A DNA stretch of 64,000 nt from an uncultured Aquimarina sp. (lineage in GTDB: Bacteria; Bacteroidota; Bacteroidia; Flavobacteriales; Flavobacteriaceae): positions 18,936 to 82,935 of the forward strand of contig CANMKX010000020.1 in the NCBI GenBank assembly GCA_947498595.1, given 5' to 3'. A program made the position numbers and the translations under genes. Shown one piece after another: positions 43,653 to 53,028 of this stretch. Every line of letters begins with the position of its first letter. Positions within the stretch are counted from its first letter, which is position 1. The notes under the pieces were generated by a model. The model made no database searches. It had not been told where the DNA came from and worked only from the letters and a program-made list of their open reading frames with translations.

Positions 43653-44660
43653 TTAGTTTTCTTTATTAAACCATTTTATAGTAATATCTATCCCTTTAGA
43701 AAAAGAATATTTTGGAAAATATCCTATTTTATCTTTTGCTTTATCAATATTAGCTAATGAATGTTTCACATCGCCAGGTCTTAATGGTCCATTAATTATT
43801 TTTGAGCTTGAAAAATCAATATTTAATTTTTCTAAACCATTTTTAATACTATCTATTAATTCATTAATATTTGTATTCTCTCCATAAGCAACATTATACA
43901 CATGATTCACAGAATCTATATCATCGGACAATGCTGCTTTTATATTTGCTTGTACTACATTCTCTATAAATGTAAAATCCCTAGAATGCAATCCATCTCC
44001 ATTAATTATAAGGTCTTCATTATTTCTAAGTTTTCCTATAAACTTAGGAATAACAGCCGCATAGGCACCTTTAGGATCTTGTCTAGGTCCAAATACATTA
44101 AAATATCTCAATCCTATTGTTTCTAATCCATATGTTTTATAAAATACATCCGCATACAACTCATTAACATATTTTGTAACCGCATAAGGAGACAATGGAT
44201 TACCAATTACATCTTCTACTTTGGGCAATGATTGACTGTCTCCATATGTACTAGATGAGGCTGCATAAACAATTCGTTTTACTGTCTCAGATTCTTTTGC
44301 TGCTACTAATACATTTAAAAAACCTGAAATATTAACTTCATTAGATGCTATCGGGTCATTAATAGATCTAGGAACTGATCCTAAAGCCGCTTGATGTAAT
44401 ACATAATCTACATTAAGCATAGCTACCTTACATGTATTTAAGTCTCTTATATCACCTTCTATTAATTCACATTTTTCTGTTTGAATAAATTCATCTATAT
44501 TTTTCTTATGCCCTGTAGAAAAATTATCCAGTATTACTACTTTCTTTGCTTCATTCTTTAATAAATATTCTACTAAATTAGATCCAATAAACCCAGCCCC
44601 ACCTGTCACTAAAAAAGTGTATTTCGATAAATCTTTATTGTGGTATTTTTCTTTATACAT
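43653..44660 (-). CDS. wbpP: UDP-GlcNAc 4-epimerase (WbpP/TviC type)
   Basis: 335 residues, extended SDR. NAD site VTGGAGFIGSNLVEYLL after an N-terminal extension of about 18 residues (YHNKDLSKYTFL) typical of WbpP, then SSSTYGDS, catalytic YAVTK and LRYFNVFGPRQDP. It interconverts UDP-GlcNAc and UDP-GalNAc, or the corresponding uronic acids. Directly downstream of the nucleotide-sugar dehydrogenase gene (2-base gap), so the pair is expected to make UDP-GalNAcA. Confidence 0.9.
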   Translation of the reverse strand: MYKEKYHNKDLSKYTFLVTGGAGFIGSNLVEYLLKNEAKKVVILDNFSTGHKKNIDEFIQTEKCELIEGDIRDLNTCKVAMLNVDYVLHQAALGSVPRSINDPIASNEVNISGFLNVLVAAKESETVKRIVYAASSSTYGDSQSLPKVEDVIGNPLSPYAVTKYVNELYADVFYKTYGLETIGLRYFNVFGPRQDPKGAYAAVIPKFIGKLRNNEDLIINGDGLHSRDFTFIENVVQANIKAALSDDIDSVNHVYNVAYGENTNINELIDSIKNGLEKLNIDFSSSKIINGPLRPGDVKHSLANIDKAKDKIGYFPKYSFSKGIDITIKWFNKEN

Positions 44661-44662
44661 AA

Positions 44663-45931
44663 TTATAATCTATTATCTATTATTTTTTTATCGAGACTAC
44701 CCTTTATATCATAAATTAAGCTATTCTCTTTCTTGTACTTAATCAAATCTATCAATTTAAATTCGTTATGAGATACTGCATGAATTATTGCATCATAACT
44801 ATTCTCCCGTCCTTTTAAATCTATTAACTCTATCCCATACTCAATCTGTACTTCTTCAGGTAACGCCCAAGGGTCATATATATCTACATTCATATTAAAA
44901 TTTTTCAATTCATTATACACATCAATAGCCTTAGTATTTCTAATATCAGGGCAATTTTCTTTGAAAGTAATTCCTAACATTAAAATCTTTGCATTTTTTA
45001 TAGCTATACCTCTAGCTGCCATAAGTTTTAAAATCTCTGTAGCTACATATTCTCCCATACTATCATTCAATCTCCTCCCTGCTAAAATAATTTCTGGATG
45101 ATACCCTACCTCTTGAGCTTTTTGAGCTAAATAATATGGATCAACGCCAATACAATGCCCTCCTACTAATCCTGGTTTAAATGGTAAAAAATTCCATTTT
45201 GTACCAGCAGCTTCTAAAACTTCATGTGTATCTATATTAAGTTTATTAAATATTTTAGCTAATTCATTTACAAATGCTATATTAATATCTCTTTGTGCAT
45301 TTTCTATTACTTTTGCTGCTTCAGCAACCTTAATTGAAGAAGCACTAAAAGTTCCTGCTTCAATAATAGAATTATATAAATCATCAATAATTTTTCTAAT
45401 CTCTTCAGTTGATCCAGATGTAACCTTCTTAATTTTAGTTACTGTATGCTTTTTATCACCAGGATTAATTCTTTCAGGTGAATATCCTGAGAAAAAATCT
45501 TTATTAAAAATCAAACCACTGATTTTCTCCAACTCAGGCACACAAATATCCTCAGTAACTCCTGGATAAACTGTTGATTCATAAATAACAATATCTCCTT
45601 TGTCTAAATATTCTCCAATCATTCTTGATGCTTTTACTAACGGCTCAAGAATTGGCCTATTATTCTTATCTACAGGAGTTGGTACTGTTATTATAAATAT
45701 ATTGCAATCTTTTAATGTGTCTTTTTCATTACTTAATTCTATTTTATTTTCTCTTGCTAATTTTAATTTTTCGTCACTTATTTCTAAAGTCGAATCATGC
45801 CCGTTTAGTAATTCTTTTATTCTATTTTTATTAATATCAAAACCAACAACTGGATATTCTTTAGCAAATTCAACTGCTAAAGGTAATCCAACGTAACCTA
45901 AACCTATAATTGCAATTTTCTTATTATTCAT
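44663..45931 (-). CDS. wbpO: UDP-N-acetylhexosamine 6-dehydrogenase (WbpO/TviB type)
   Basis: 422 residues. NAD site [15 protein letters not shown], sugar site [11 protein letters not shown], catalytic Cys in [16 protein letters not shown] (about residue 260), and C-terminal [15 protein letters not shown]. These are features of the WbpO/TviB/VipA group that oxidise UDP-GalNAc or UDP-GlcNAc to the uronic acid, distinct from the Ugd at 30014-31318. Paired with the 4-epimerase, the expected sugar is GalNAcA, which would give the polymer a negative charge. Confidence 0.9.
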   Translation of the reverse strand: MNNKKIAIIGLGYVGLPLAVEFAKEYPVVGFDINKNRIKELLNGHDSTLEISDEKLKLARENKIELSNEKDTLKDCNIFIITVPTPVDKNNRPILEPLVKASRMIGEYLDKGDIVIYESTVYPGVTEDICVPELEKISGLIFNKDFFSGYSPERINPGDKKHTVTKIKKVTSGSTEEIRKIIDDLYNSIIEAGTFSASSIKVAEAAKVIENAQRDINIAFVNELAKIFNKLNIDTHEVLEAAGTKWNFLPFKPGLVGGHCIGVDPYYLAQKAQEVGYHPEIILAGRRLNDSMGEYVATEILKLMAARGIAIKNAKILMLGITFKENCPDIRNTKAIDVYNELKNFNMNVDIYDPWALPEEVQIEYGIELIDLKGRENSYDAIIHAVSHNEFKLIDLIKYKKENSLIYDIKGSLDKKIIDNRL

Positions 45932-45963
45932 TTTTATTTATATTTTTTTTTCGAAATACTTTA

Positions 45964-46761
45964 TTAAAGTATCTTTTTATTTTCCCCTAACACACTGTAT
46001 TTTGGCCTTTTTGCTACAGTTGCGTATTCTTGATCTAAAATTTCGATATCTTGAATATTATTCATTTCAATAATCTCTAATCCAAAATCGTACCAGCTCA
46101 TAACTATATTTCCACAGAAATGGTGTATTCCATAACTTTCTTTTTTATGTATAATTAACGATATAATATAATTTGCTAAATCATTAGCATTAGTAGGGCA
46201 ACCAGTCTCTTTACTTGTTATTTTTAACTTATCTTCTGTTTGAGCTTTAGTTAGAATTGTTCTATAAAAATTTTTACCGTATTTTTTACTATATAACCAT
46301 GAAGTACGAATAATAAAAAACTTTTTTAAACGATTTTGAATATGTTGCTCTCCTAAAAGTTTTGACTTACCATATTCATTAATTGGATTTGTTTTATCAT
46401 TAACTTTATAAGGTTCTGTTTTTTCTCCATCAAAAACATAATCTGTTGAAATATGTATCAATGTAATATTTTCTATTTTACATATATCAGCTAGTGATTT
46501 AACCCCATCACTATTAACTGCTATAGCTAACTCTGGAGTTTTCTCGGCTTGTTCAACATTAGTATACGCTGCACAATTAATAATATAATTATATTTATTT
46601 TTTTTTATTATTCTATTTATTGTCTCTTCATTAGTTATATCTAATTCTTTAGAGTTTTTAAAATCCCATTTGATTGAAACCAAATCCAAATAGCTTTTAA
46701 CAGAGTCTTGTAAACATTTACCTAATTGCCCATTAGCTCCTGCAACTAAAACTGTTATCAT
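45964..46761 (-). CDS. rfbD: dTDP-4-dehydrorhamnose reductase
   Basis: 265 residues from the ATG at 46761. NADP site VLVAGANGQLGK, STDYVFDG and catalytic YGKSK. It performs the last step to dTDP-L-rhamnose. The chosen start makes a 4-base ATGA overlap with the rfbC stop; an earlier ATG at 46773 is an internal Met codon of rfbC in another frame and would add four unsupported residues (MYGD). Confidence 0.95.
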   Translation of the reverse strand: MITVLVAGANGQLGKCLQDSVKSYLDLVSIKWDFKNSKELDITNEETINRIIKKNKYNYIINCAAYTNVEQAEKTPELAIAVNSDGVKSLADICKIENITLIHISTDYVFDGEKTEPYKVNDKTNPINEYGKSKLLGEQHIQNRLKKFFIIRTSWLYSKKYGKNFYRTILTKAQTEDKLKITSKETGCPTNANDLANYIISLIIHKKESYGIHHFCGNIVMSWYDFGLEIIEMNNIQDIEILDQEYATVAKRPKYSVLGENKKIL

Positions 46762-47303
46762 ATCTCCATACACTTAAATGTTGGTAAATTTAAATCTTTA
46801 TCAGAAATGATATATTCTGATTCATCTAACTTCCAATCAATATTTAAATCAGAGTCATTAAATTTTATTCCTCTTTCTGATTCCTTATTATAAAAATTAT
46901 CGCATTTATAAAAAAACTCTGCTTTATTAGATAATACTATAAAACCATGAGCAAATCCTCTTGGTATAAATAATTGCTTTTTGTTTTCAGACGAAAGTTC
47001 TATTGCAAAATGTTCTCCGAAAGTCTCTGATTCTTTTCTTATATCTACTATAATATCTAAAACTCTTCCTCTTAAAACTTGAACTAACTTTGCTTGGGCA
47101 AATTCCCCTCTTTGATAATGTAATCCTCTCAAAACACCTTTTTTAGAAAAAGATTGGTTATTCTGTACAAAGTTTATTTTTTCCCCAGTAAGTTCATAAA
47201 ATTTTCGTTGATTAAAGTTTTCAAAAAAATAACCTCTTTCATCTTCAAAAATAGTTGGCTCTATAATATAACACCCTTTTAATTTAGTTTCTTCTGCTTT
47301 CAT
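46758..47303 (-). CDS. rfbC: dTDP-4-dehydrorhamnose 3,5-epimerase
   Basis: 181 residues, RmlC cupin: DERGYFFENFNQRKF at the start, catalytic His in GVLRGLHYQ, VDIRKESETFG, and FIPRGFAHGFIVLS. It converts the 4-keto-6-deoxyglucose intermediate to the L-lyxo form. It is 10 bases downstream of rfbA and coupled to rfbD. Confidence 0.97.
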   Translation of the reverse strand: MKAEETKLKGCYIIEPTIFEDERGYFFENFNQRKFYELTGEKINFVQNNQSFSKKGVLRGLHYQRGEFAQAKLVQVLRGRVLDIIVDIRKESETFGEHFAIELSSENKKQLFIPRGFAHGFIVLSNKAEFFYKCDNFYNKESERGIKFNDSDLNIDWKLDESEYIISDKDLNLPTFKCMEI

Positions 47304-47313
47304 TAAACCAAAT

Positions 47314-48165
47314 TTAGTATAAGTTCTTAGCGTAACCGCTTTTTTTTAATGGTAATAATAGAGTCTTATATGCTTCCTCACCAATATACCCCATATTAAA
47401 TGCGACTTCTTCTATCGCTCCTATTCGTAATCCTTGCCTTTCTTCTATTACTTGAACAAATTGTGATGCTTGCATTAAAGAATTAAAAGTTCCTGTATCT
47501 AACCAAGCTGTACCTCTATCTAATATACTTACACTCAATTTCCCTTTTTGTAAGTATGTTTTATTAATATCTGTAATTTCTAACTCTCCTCTATGACTTG
47601 GTTGAATACTTTTAGCTATTGACACTACTTCATTATCGTAAAAATAGATCCCTGGTACAGCATAATTTGATTTAGGTTTTTTAGGTTTTTCTTCAATTGA
47701 TAAAACATTCCCTTTGCCATCAAAATCAACCACTCCGTATCTCTCTGGGTCATTTACATGATATGCATAAATAATTCCTCCATTAGGATTTGTATTATTT
47801 TGTAATAACTTTCCTAATTTCGATCCATAAAAAATATTATCTCCCAAAATTAAAGCAACTGCATCTTTAGCTATAAATTCTTCTCCTATAATAAAAGCTT
47901 CTGCCAAACCATTTGGCTCATTTTGGGCTGCATACTGAAAGTTACAACCTAATCGTTTTCCATCTCCTAATAATTCCTGAAATAAAGGTAAATCTTTAGG
48001 TGTTGAAATAATTAATATTTCTCTTATTCCAGCAAGCATAAGAGTTGATAATGGGTAATAAACCATCGGTTTATTATATATAGGCATTAATTGTTTACTT
48101 ATTGCTAAAGTTAGCGGGTGTAATCGAGTTCCTGAACCTCCTGCTAAAATAATTCCTTTCATCAT
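47314..48165 (-). CDS. rfbA: Glucose-1-phosphate thymidylyltransferase
   Basis: 283 residues, near the family norm. Signature [20 protein letters not shown] and [18 protein letters not shown], then GDNIFYGS and the RmlA-type end [17 protein letters not shown]. It makes dTDP-glucose from dTTP and glucose-1-phosphate, the first rhamnose step. Two consecutive ATG codons begin the frame, and either may start. Confidence 0.97.
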   Translation of the reverse strand: MMKGIILAGGSGTRLHPLTLAISKQLMPIYNKPMVYYPLSTLMLAGIREILIISTPKDLPLFQELLGDGKRLGCNFQYAAQNEPNGLAEAFIIGEEFIAKDAVALILGDNIFYGSKLGKLLQNNTNPNGGIIYAYHVNDPERYGVVDFDGKGNVLSIEEKPKKPKSNYAVPGIYFYDNEVVSIAKSIQPSHRGELEITDINKTYLQKGKLSVSILDRGTAWLDTGTFNSLMQASQFVQVIEERQGLRIGAIEEVAFNMGYIGEEAYKTLLLPLKKSGYAKNLY

Positions 48166-48168
48166 TAA

Positions 48169-49212
48169 CTATTTAAAGTACATTTTACCATAGTATTCCT
48201 TATATATCCCTGAAGTTACATTGTTCAGCCATTCATTATTATTAAGGTACCAATCAATTGTTTTATCCAACCCTTCTTCAAATGTAACTGATGGTTTCCA
48301 CCCTAATTCTTTATTAATTTTACTCGCATCAATAGCATATCTTCGATCATGTCCTGGTCTATCTTTTATATAAGTTATTAATTTTTCAGAGGTACCTTCA
48401 TCACGCTTTAATTTCTGATCCATTAAATTACATAACAATCGAATTAAATCAATATTTTTCCATTCATTAAATCCTCCTATATTATATGTTTCTTTAATTT
48501 TCCCTTTATGAAAAACTAAATCAATAGCTAAAGCATGATCTTCTACAAAAAGCCAATCTCTTGTATAAAGTCCATCTCCGTAAACAGGTAATGATTCATT
48601 ATTTAATATATTATTTATAAACAATGGTATTAATTTTTCTGGAAATTGATTTGCTCCATAATTATTAGAACAATTTGTTATAACATATGGAATTTTATAT
48701 GTTTCACCGTAAGCTCTAACAAAATGATCAGAACTAGCTTTAGATGCAGAATATGGTGAATTAGGATCATATCCCGTAGTCTCTTCAAATAATCCCGAAC
48801 TACCTAAACTACCATATACCTCATCAGTACTAATATGATAAAATAAATGTTCTTTATTATCTCCCCAATGTTTTCTACATTGATCTAATAAATTTATCGT
48901 TCCAATAATATTAGTCTTGACAAATGCTATAGGATCTTCTATTGATCTATCTACATGTGACTCAGCGGCCAAATGAATTACTGAATCAAATTTATACTTA
49001 TTAAAAATTGCGCCTAAGTACGTAGAATCGTTTATATCTCCTTTTAAGAAAGTATAATTTTCTGCTCTCTCTATATCTTTAATGTTTTCTAAATTTCCTG
49101 CATAAGAAAGCTTATCCAAATTATATATACTATAATTTGGATAAGCTTTTACAAATAATCTTACTACATGAGATCCTATAAAACCAGCACCTCCTGTTAT
49201 TAGTAAATTCAT
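48169..49212 (-). CDS. rfbB: dTDP-glucose 4,6-dehydratase
   Basis: 347 residues. NAD site TGGAGFIGSHVV, LAAESHVDRSI, HISTDEVYGSL, catalytic YSASKASSDH and NCSNNYG. It forms dTDP-4-keto-6-deoxyglucose. It is the first of the four rhamnose genes (order B-A-C-D), 9 bases after a Wzz-like gene and 3 bases before rfbA. Confidence 0.97.
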   Translation of the reverse strand: MNLLITGGAGFIGSHVVRLFVKAYPNYSIYNLDKLSYAGNLENIKDIERAENYTFLKGDINDSTYLGAIFNKYKFDSVIHLAAESHVDRSIEDPIAFVKTNIIGTINLLDQCRKHWGDNKEHLFYHISTDEVYGSLGSSGLFEETTGYDPNSPYSASKASSDHFVRAYGETYKIPYVITNCSNNYGANQFPEKLIPLFINNILNNESLPVYGDGLYTRDWLFVEDHALAIDLVFHKGKIKETYNIGGFNEWKNIDLIRLLCNLMDQKLKRDEGTSEKLITYIKDRPGHDRRYAIDASKINKELGWKPSVTFEEGLDKTIDWYLNNNEWLNNVTSGIYKEYYGKMYFK

Positions 49213-49221
49213 TTTTTTATT

Positions 49222-50274
49222 TTATAAAGACTTATTATAATTTTTTAAAAATTTATTCACATCTCTTAGTATTAAAAAGATTAGCATTAAAACTATTCCA
49301 AGAACACCTAATATAAATGTTTTCTTTTTATATAGAACACTAACTTTAACTCCTCTTGAAGGAAAATCTGATATAACATTAATGGTGTTTTTAGTATTTC
49401 CTTCTTCTATTTTCAATTCTATTAGCTCTTCTTTTAATTCATCAATTTTTTTTAGAAGTTCTATTTCAAGATTTTCTTTATCACTAGATGATGATTCTCT
49501 TCCTAAATTAATAGATGTAGAAGCTGTTTCTTTATTAGCTTTTAATCTTTTTATTTCTTTATCAAATTTTTGTAATGATTTTATCTCATTTAATTGATAC
49601 TTAATTATAGAATCTTCTAATTTAAGGTTCTTAAGATTAATTTCTTTCTGTATTTTGAAATGATTATTATTATTGATTGATTCTATTATAGAATTTTGAC
49701 ATTTCTTAGCTATTGATGCACTTGTAGCTTTAAAAGTTACTCTATGATACTTAGAATTAATATCATTATAATTTTTCAAATATGCATCATAATCTACTTT
49801 TTGTTGTGATAATGTATCTAAAGAGCTAATAAACTCACTAAATTGTTTAATCTTTTGAGCTTCATCTGTAAAAGATTCGACTGTCATTTCTCTTATAGAT
49901 TCTGCATCTTTAGGTTTTATAGATAATGCTCTTCCTAGATTTTTATATTCTTGCTCTTTTGCTAATTCATTATAAAATTCTATATTATTATAAAGTTGTT
50001 GAGCACTATTAAAATTAGGAGAAACAATCATAGAAGACTGGTATATTGGCCTAGAATTAAAATCTAAATATACTCCAATACAAGCTCCTACAATACCTGA
50101 AATCACAAATTTAATAAAATGTTTTTGTATAAAAACTAACATTTTAACTAGCATATCAAAAGCATTTTTAAAAATGTTTTTAATAACATTCCCTATACCA
50201 TTAATTCCTTTACTTATTAAAGAAAATAATTGCCCTAAATCTATTTCTTCTGATGAATCTTCTTTATTATTCAT
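49222..50274 (-). CDS. Wzz-like polysaccharide chain-length protein (copy 1)
   Basis: 350 residues: an acidic N terminus with EEIDLGQLF, a membrane helix (about 54-72), a periplasmic part rich in coiled coil (about 85-310) and a second membrane helix near the C terminus (about 318-338). This is the polysaccharide co-polymerase layout that sets the length of Wzy products. It has no tyrosine-kinase domain. It shares start pattern and layout with the adjacent 50303-51286 gene, suggesting an old duplication. Confidence 0.75.
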   Translation of the reverse strand: MNNKEDSSEEIDLGQLFSLISKGINGIGNVIKNIFKNAFDMLVKMLVFIQKHFIKFVISGIVGACIGVYLDFNSRPIYQSSMIVSPNFNSAQQLYNNIEFYNELAKEQEYKNLGRALSIKPKDAESIREMTVESFTDEAQKIKQFSEFISSLDTLSQQKVDYDAYLKNYNDINSKYHRVTFKATSASIAKKCQNSIIESINNNNHFKIQKEINLKNLKLEDSIIKYQLNEIKSLQKFDKEIKRLKANKETASTSINLGRESSSSDKENLEIELLKKIDELKEELIELKIEEGNTKNTINVISDFPSRGVKVSVLYKKKTFILGVLGIVLMLIFLILRDVNKFLKNYNKSL

Positions 50275-50302
50275 TTTTTCACTTTACGTTACTTTGTCTT
50301 AT

Positions 50303-51286
50303 TTAAAATAATATTAGTTTTCTAAAATTATATATCATAAAAAATAATGTCGATATAACTATAAATATAAATATTGGGATAGTTATTATTTTTTTATCTA
50401 TCAATGATTTTTTTTCTTCTAAAAGATCTGTATCTATTATTATGTTAAAAATCTTGGATTCAAAAAATTTAAAATGGTTATCATTTTCAATCATATCCAT
50501 TATATTATTTTTATATTCTAATAATGACGAAAAATCTATATTATCTGATACTAAATTTAAATTAATTATCTCTCTCGAACTTAAAGTTTTATTTACTTTA
50601 AGATTATTATTAATATTTATTAAATAATAATCGATAAATTCTAAAGATTTTCGATTTAATTTTACTTTTCTTTCAATCTCTCTTAGTAAAAAATTAATTT
50701 TCTCTTTATAATATTCATTATTAAGTATATATTTAAAAAACTGATTTTTAATTATATTACTACTATCTTTTTGATTGAATTTAAACGTAATCTTATGTCT
50801 TTTATAAAAATCGATATATTTTTCATCTTCCAATATTTTATTATTAAAATCAAAAAGGATATTATATGCGCGATTTTTATCTTCATATTTATCTTGCAGT
50901 ATATCTAATACATCTCTTGATTGTATAATAGGTTCTATTTGTACTTTCTCAAAAGCAATCAATTGTTCTCTAGTTAAATTTAATTTTTGAATAAAATTAT
51001 CATTATTCAAGTTCGAATTTATAATATCAATACTATTATAAATATATGAAGTACTACCAACATTAGGTTCTATAATAATTTCTTGATAATATTGTTTTGG
51101 AGCTCTCTTATCTAAAAAATATCCAATAACCACTCCCAATACTATTATTCCTATAAATAGAAGTGCTTTCTTTTTATAAAACGTAAGTACTGAAAGAAAT
51201 AACTCTAAACACCATATAAATATTTTTTTAAAGGTTTTTAATATTACTGATAAATCTATTTCTTCTTCTTTATTATCTTCAATCAT
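50303..51286 (-). CDS. Wzz-like polysaccharide chain-length protein (copy 2)
   Basis: 327 residues. It begins with EEEIDLSVILKTF and has a membrane helix (about 42-62) ending VVIGYFLDKR, a periplasmic helical part and a C-terminal membrane helix (about 300-322). The motifs EEIDL and IG-Y/V-LD match copy 1 and place both in the same family. The middle has diverged strongly. It is cotranscribed with copy 1 (28-base gap) and with the DUF6909-like gene (5-base gap). Confidence 0.72.
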   Translation of the reverse strand: MIEDNKEEEIDLSVILKTFKKIFIWCLELFLSVLTFYKKKALLFIGIIVLGVVIGYFLDKRAPKQYYQEIIIEPNVGSTSYIYNSIDIINSNLNNDNFIQKLNLTREQLIAFEKVQIEPIIQSRDVLDILQDKYEDKNRAYNILFDFNNKILEDEKYIDFYKRHKITFKFNQKDSSNIIKNQFFKYILNNEYYKEKINFLLREIERKVKLNRKSLEFIDYYLININNNLKVNKTLSSREIINLNLVSDNIDFSSLLEYKNNIMDMIENDNHFKFFESKIFNIIIDTDLLEEKKSLIDKKIITIPIFIFIVISTLFFMIYNFRKLILF

Positions 51287-51291
51287 TTATT

Positions 51292-52986
51292 TTACTTCTT
51301 AAATAATTGTTCTAAAATCTTTTCTGTAATTAAATAAGTAGGTTTTACCCCTGTTGTTCCTAATCCTCCTGAAGCAAGTGTACTTCCTGTTTCTAAAGGG
51401 TTATCTGATGCATAATATGCATAACTAACTTTAACATCAGAACTAATACTTCCTCGTAACTTTGATGCTGATTGGATTGCTTTTTGATAATGAGCTCCTT
51501 CCATCTCTAAACCAATTACATTCCATGTTGAATCATGAAAAAACTTTAAAATATCTCTATTTTGTAATGATGTTCCTAATACTGTCACCATTGCACCATC
51601 GTATACTGATAATCCTTCTCCTTCTAAATCTTCTTTTTGTAACTCATTAACAAATGGATAATTATCTGCTGTTCCTTCAAATAAATGCGCAGAAGGAATC
51701 ATTATATCTCCTTTTCCTCCTTCTAAAATTCCTGCTTTCCCCATTATAGAGACTGATACAACATCTAAATATTTCTTTTCAGTTTCTGTTTTATTATATG
51801 GTTTTAATAGCTCATCCATTGTCTCATATGCTTGTTCACCAAACGCGTAATCCATTACTATAATTACAGGTTTCTTTTCCTCTTCAAATCCTTTTATCAG
51901 GGTTTTATAATTACTCGTATCCGTATATTTTGCTGTATCAAAAATCTGTACATTAATATTTGTACCACTCTGATCTTCGATATAAATCATTCCATTTTGT
52001 AATGCCGCTTTTTGAACTTTCGCTCTTAACTTATCATTTTTAGATTCACTCAGTAATTCGTATATATCAAATGTTGATTTATTCTTTAATTCTGCTTTTA
52101 GAGCTACTGGTGCATACAATGTATTCATCACACTATGCATATTTGCACTAATGATATGAATAGGTCTATCTAATAACCCTTTTTCATCTAAAGTTTGTTT
52201 TATTGTATTAGCCCATATTTCTCCATGAATATGATGCCCTAAACGTTCTCTTAAAACTGGGCTAAAAGTAACTATACGTTTGTTATCTTTTATACCTTCT
52301 TCCATTGCTAGCTTACCTAACCAATAGATAATATGTATAAATCGTTCTTTATTTTCTGCACAAGAAAAACTATTATAAATTGACGAAACTTCTCTAAAAG
52401 TTCTTCCTAAAATATTAGCTGTATGCGTTAAAGCTATCTCACGTTCTGCTTGAGTTAGGTCTTTTTTAGATAGTACAGCATTCTCTAACTTTTTCCAATC
52501 TCTCGTTACATTTCCTTCTTCATCAATCACTACTCTATGCATGATTTTATGTGATTCTATAAAAAGAAAAGTAAGATGCGTTAATATATCATATATCTCT
52601 GATCGACCTCTTGTGATCTCAATATTCATTTGTTCGTCATCTATACGATAACAATTTCTTCTTCTTTTAGGAGGAATGATTGCTTTAAAATGCGAATTCT
52701 TATACCCTTCATCACTAGTTAAGTTTATAAATCTGCATTCTTCAATTCCAATCGGCAAACGGTCTATTACATATAATAATCCATTCAATTCAACTTTTTC
52801 CTCTGCAATAGAACCATAAATTTCTGGACGTAAGGTTAATAAACCTTCTCTAAGAGTTTCACCAGAAACTCCCATAGGTTTATAAAATCCCCTATTAAAT
52901 AAATGACGCATCGTTATATACATACGTTCTATCGCATTTGAACTCTCCTGTGCTCTCGTTCTTCCTTGAATCTTTATATCTGCCAT
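51292..52986 (-). CDS. Nucleoside-phosphorylase-like protein of unknown role (DUF6909-like)
   Basis: 564 residues, soluble, no signal. The N-terminal half (about 1-260) is of no known fold to me, with RNCYRIDDEQMNIEITRGRSEIYDILTHLTF notable (in two parts). The C-terminal part (about 400-560) resembles nucleoside phosphorylases: GAMVTVLGTS, then VIGLEMEGAHYQKAI with the Met-Glu pair that binds ribose in such enzymes. I recall this Bacteroidota family as DUF6909. It lies between GH3 and Wzz-like genes in the same direction. A nucleoside or modified-nucleotide substrate is possible but unproven. Confidence 0.7.
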   Translation of the reverse strand: MADIKIQGRTRAQESSNAIERMYITMRHLFNRGFYKPMGVSGETLREGLLTLRPEIYGSIAEEKVELNGLLYVIDRLPIGIEECRFINLTSDEGYKNSHFKAIIPPKRRRNCYRIDDEQMNIEITRGRSEIYDILTHLTFLFIESHKIMHRVVIDEEGNVTRDWKKLENAVLSKKDLTQAEREIALTHTANILGRTFREVSSIYNSFSCAENKERFIHIIYWLGKLAMEEGIKDNKRIVTFSPVLRERLGHHIHGEIWANTIKQTLDEKGLLDRPIHIISANMHSVMNTLYAPVALKAELKNKSTFDIYELLSESKNDKLRAKVQKAALQNGMIYIEDQSGTNINVQIFDTAKYTDTSNYKTLIKGFEEEKKPVIIVMDYAFGEQAYETMDELLKPYNKTETEKKYLDVVSVSIMGKAGILEGGKGDIMIPSAHLFEGTADNYPFVNELQKEDLEGEGLSVYDGAMVTVLGTSLQNRDILKFFHDSTWNVIGLEMEGAHYQKAIQSASKLRGSISSDVKVSYAYYASDNPLETGSTLASGGLGTTGVKPTYLITEKILEQLFKK

Positions 52987-53028
52987 ATTTTCTTTTCTAT
53001 TCTTTAATTAACGTTTTATCAAATATCC

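Noticed and set aside
46762..46773. Upstream ATG that would lengthen RfbD by four residues
   Set aside because: It is an internal Met codon of rfbC in another frame; the ATG at 46761 gives the standard ATGA overlap and the family-typical start.
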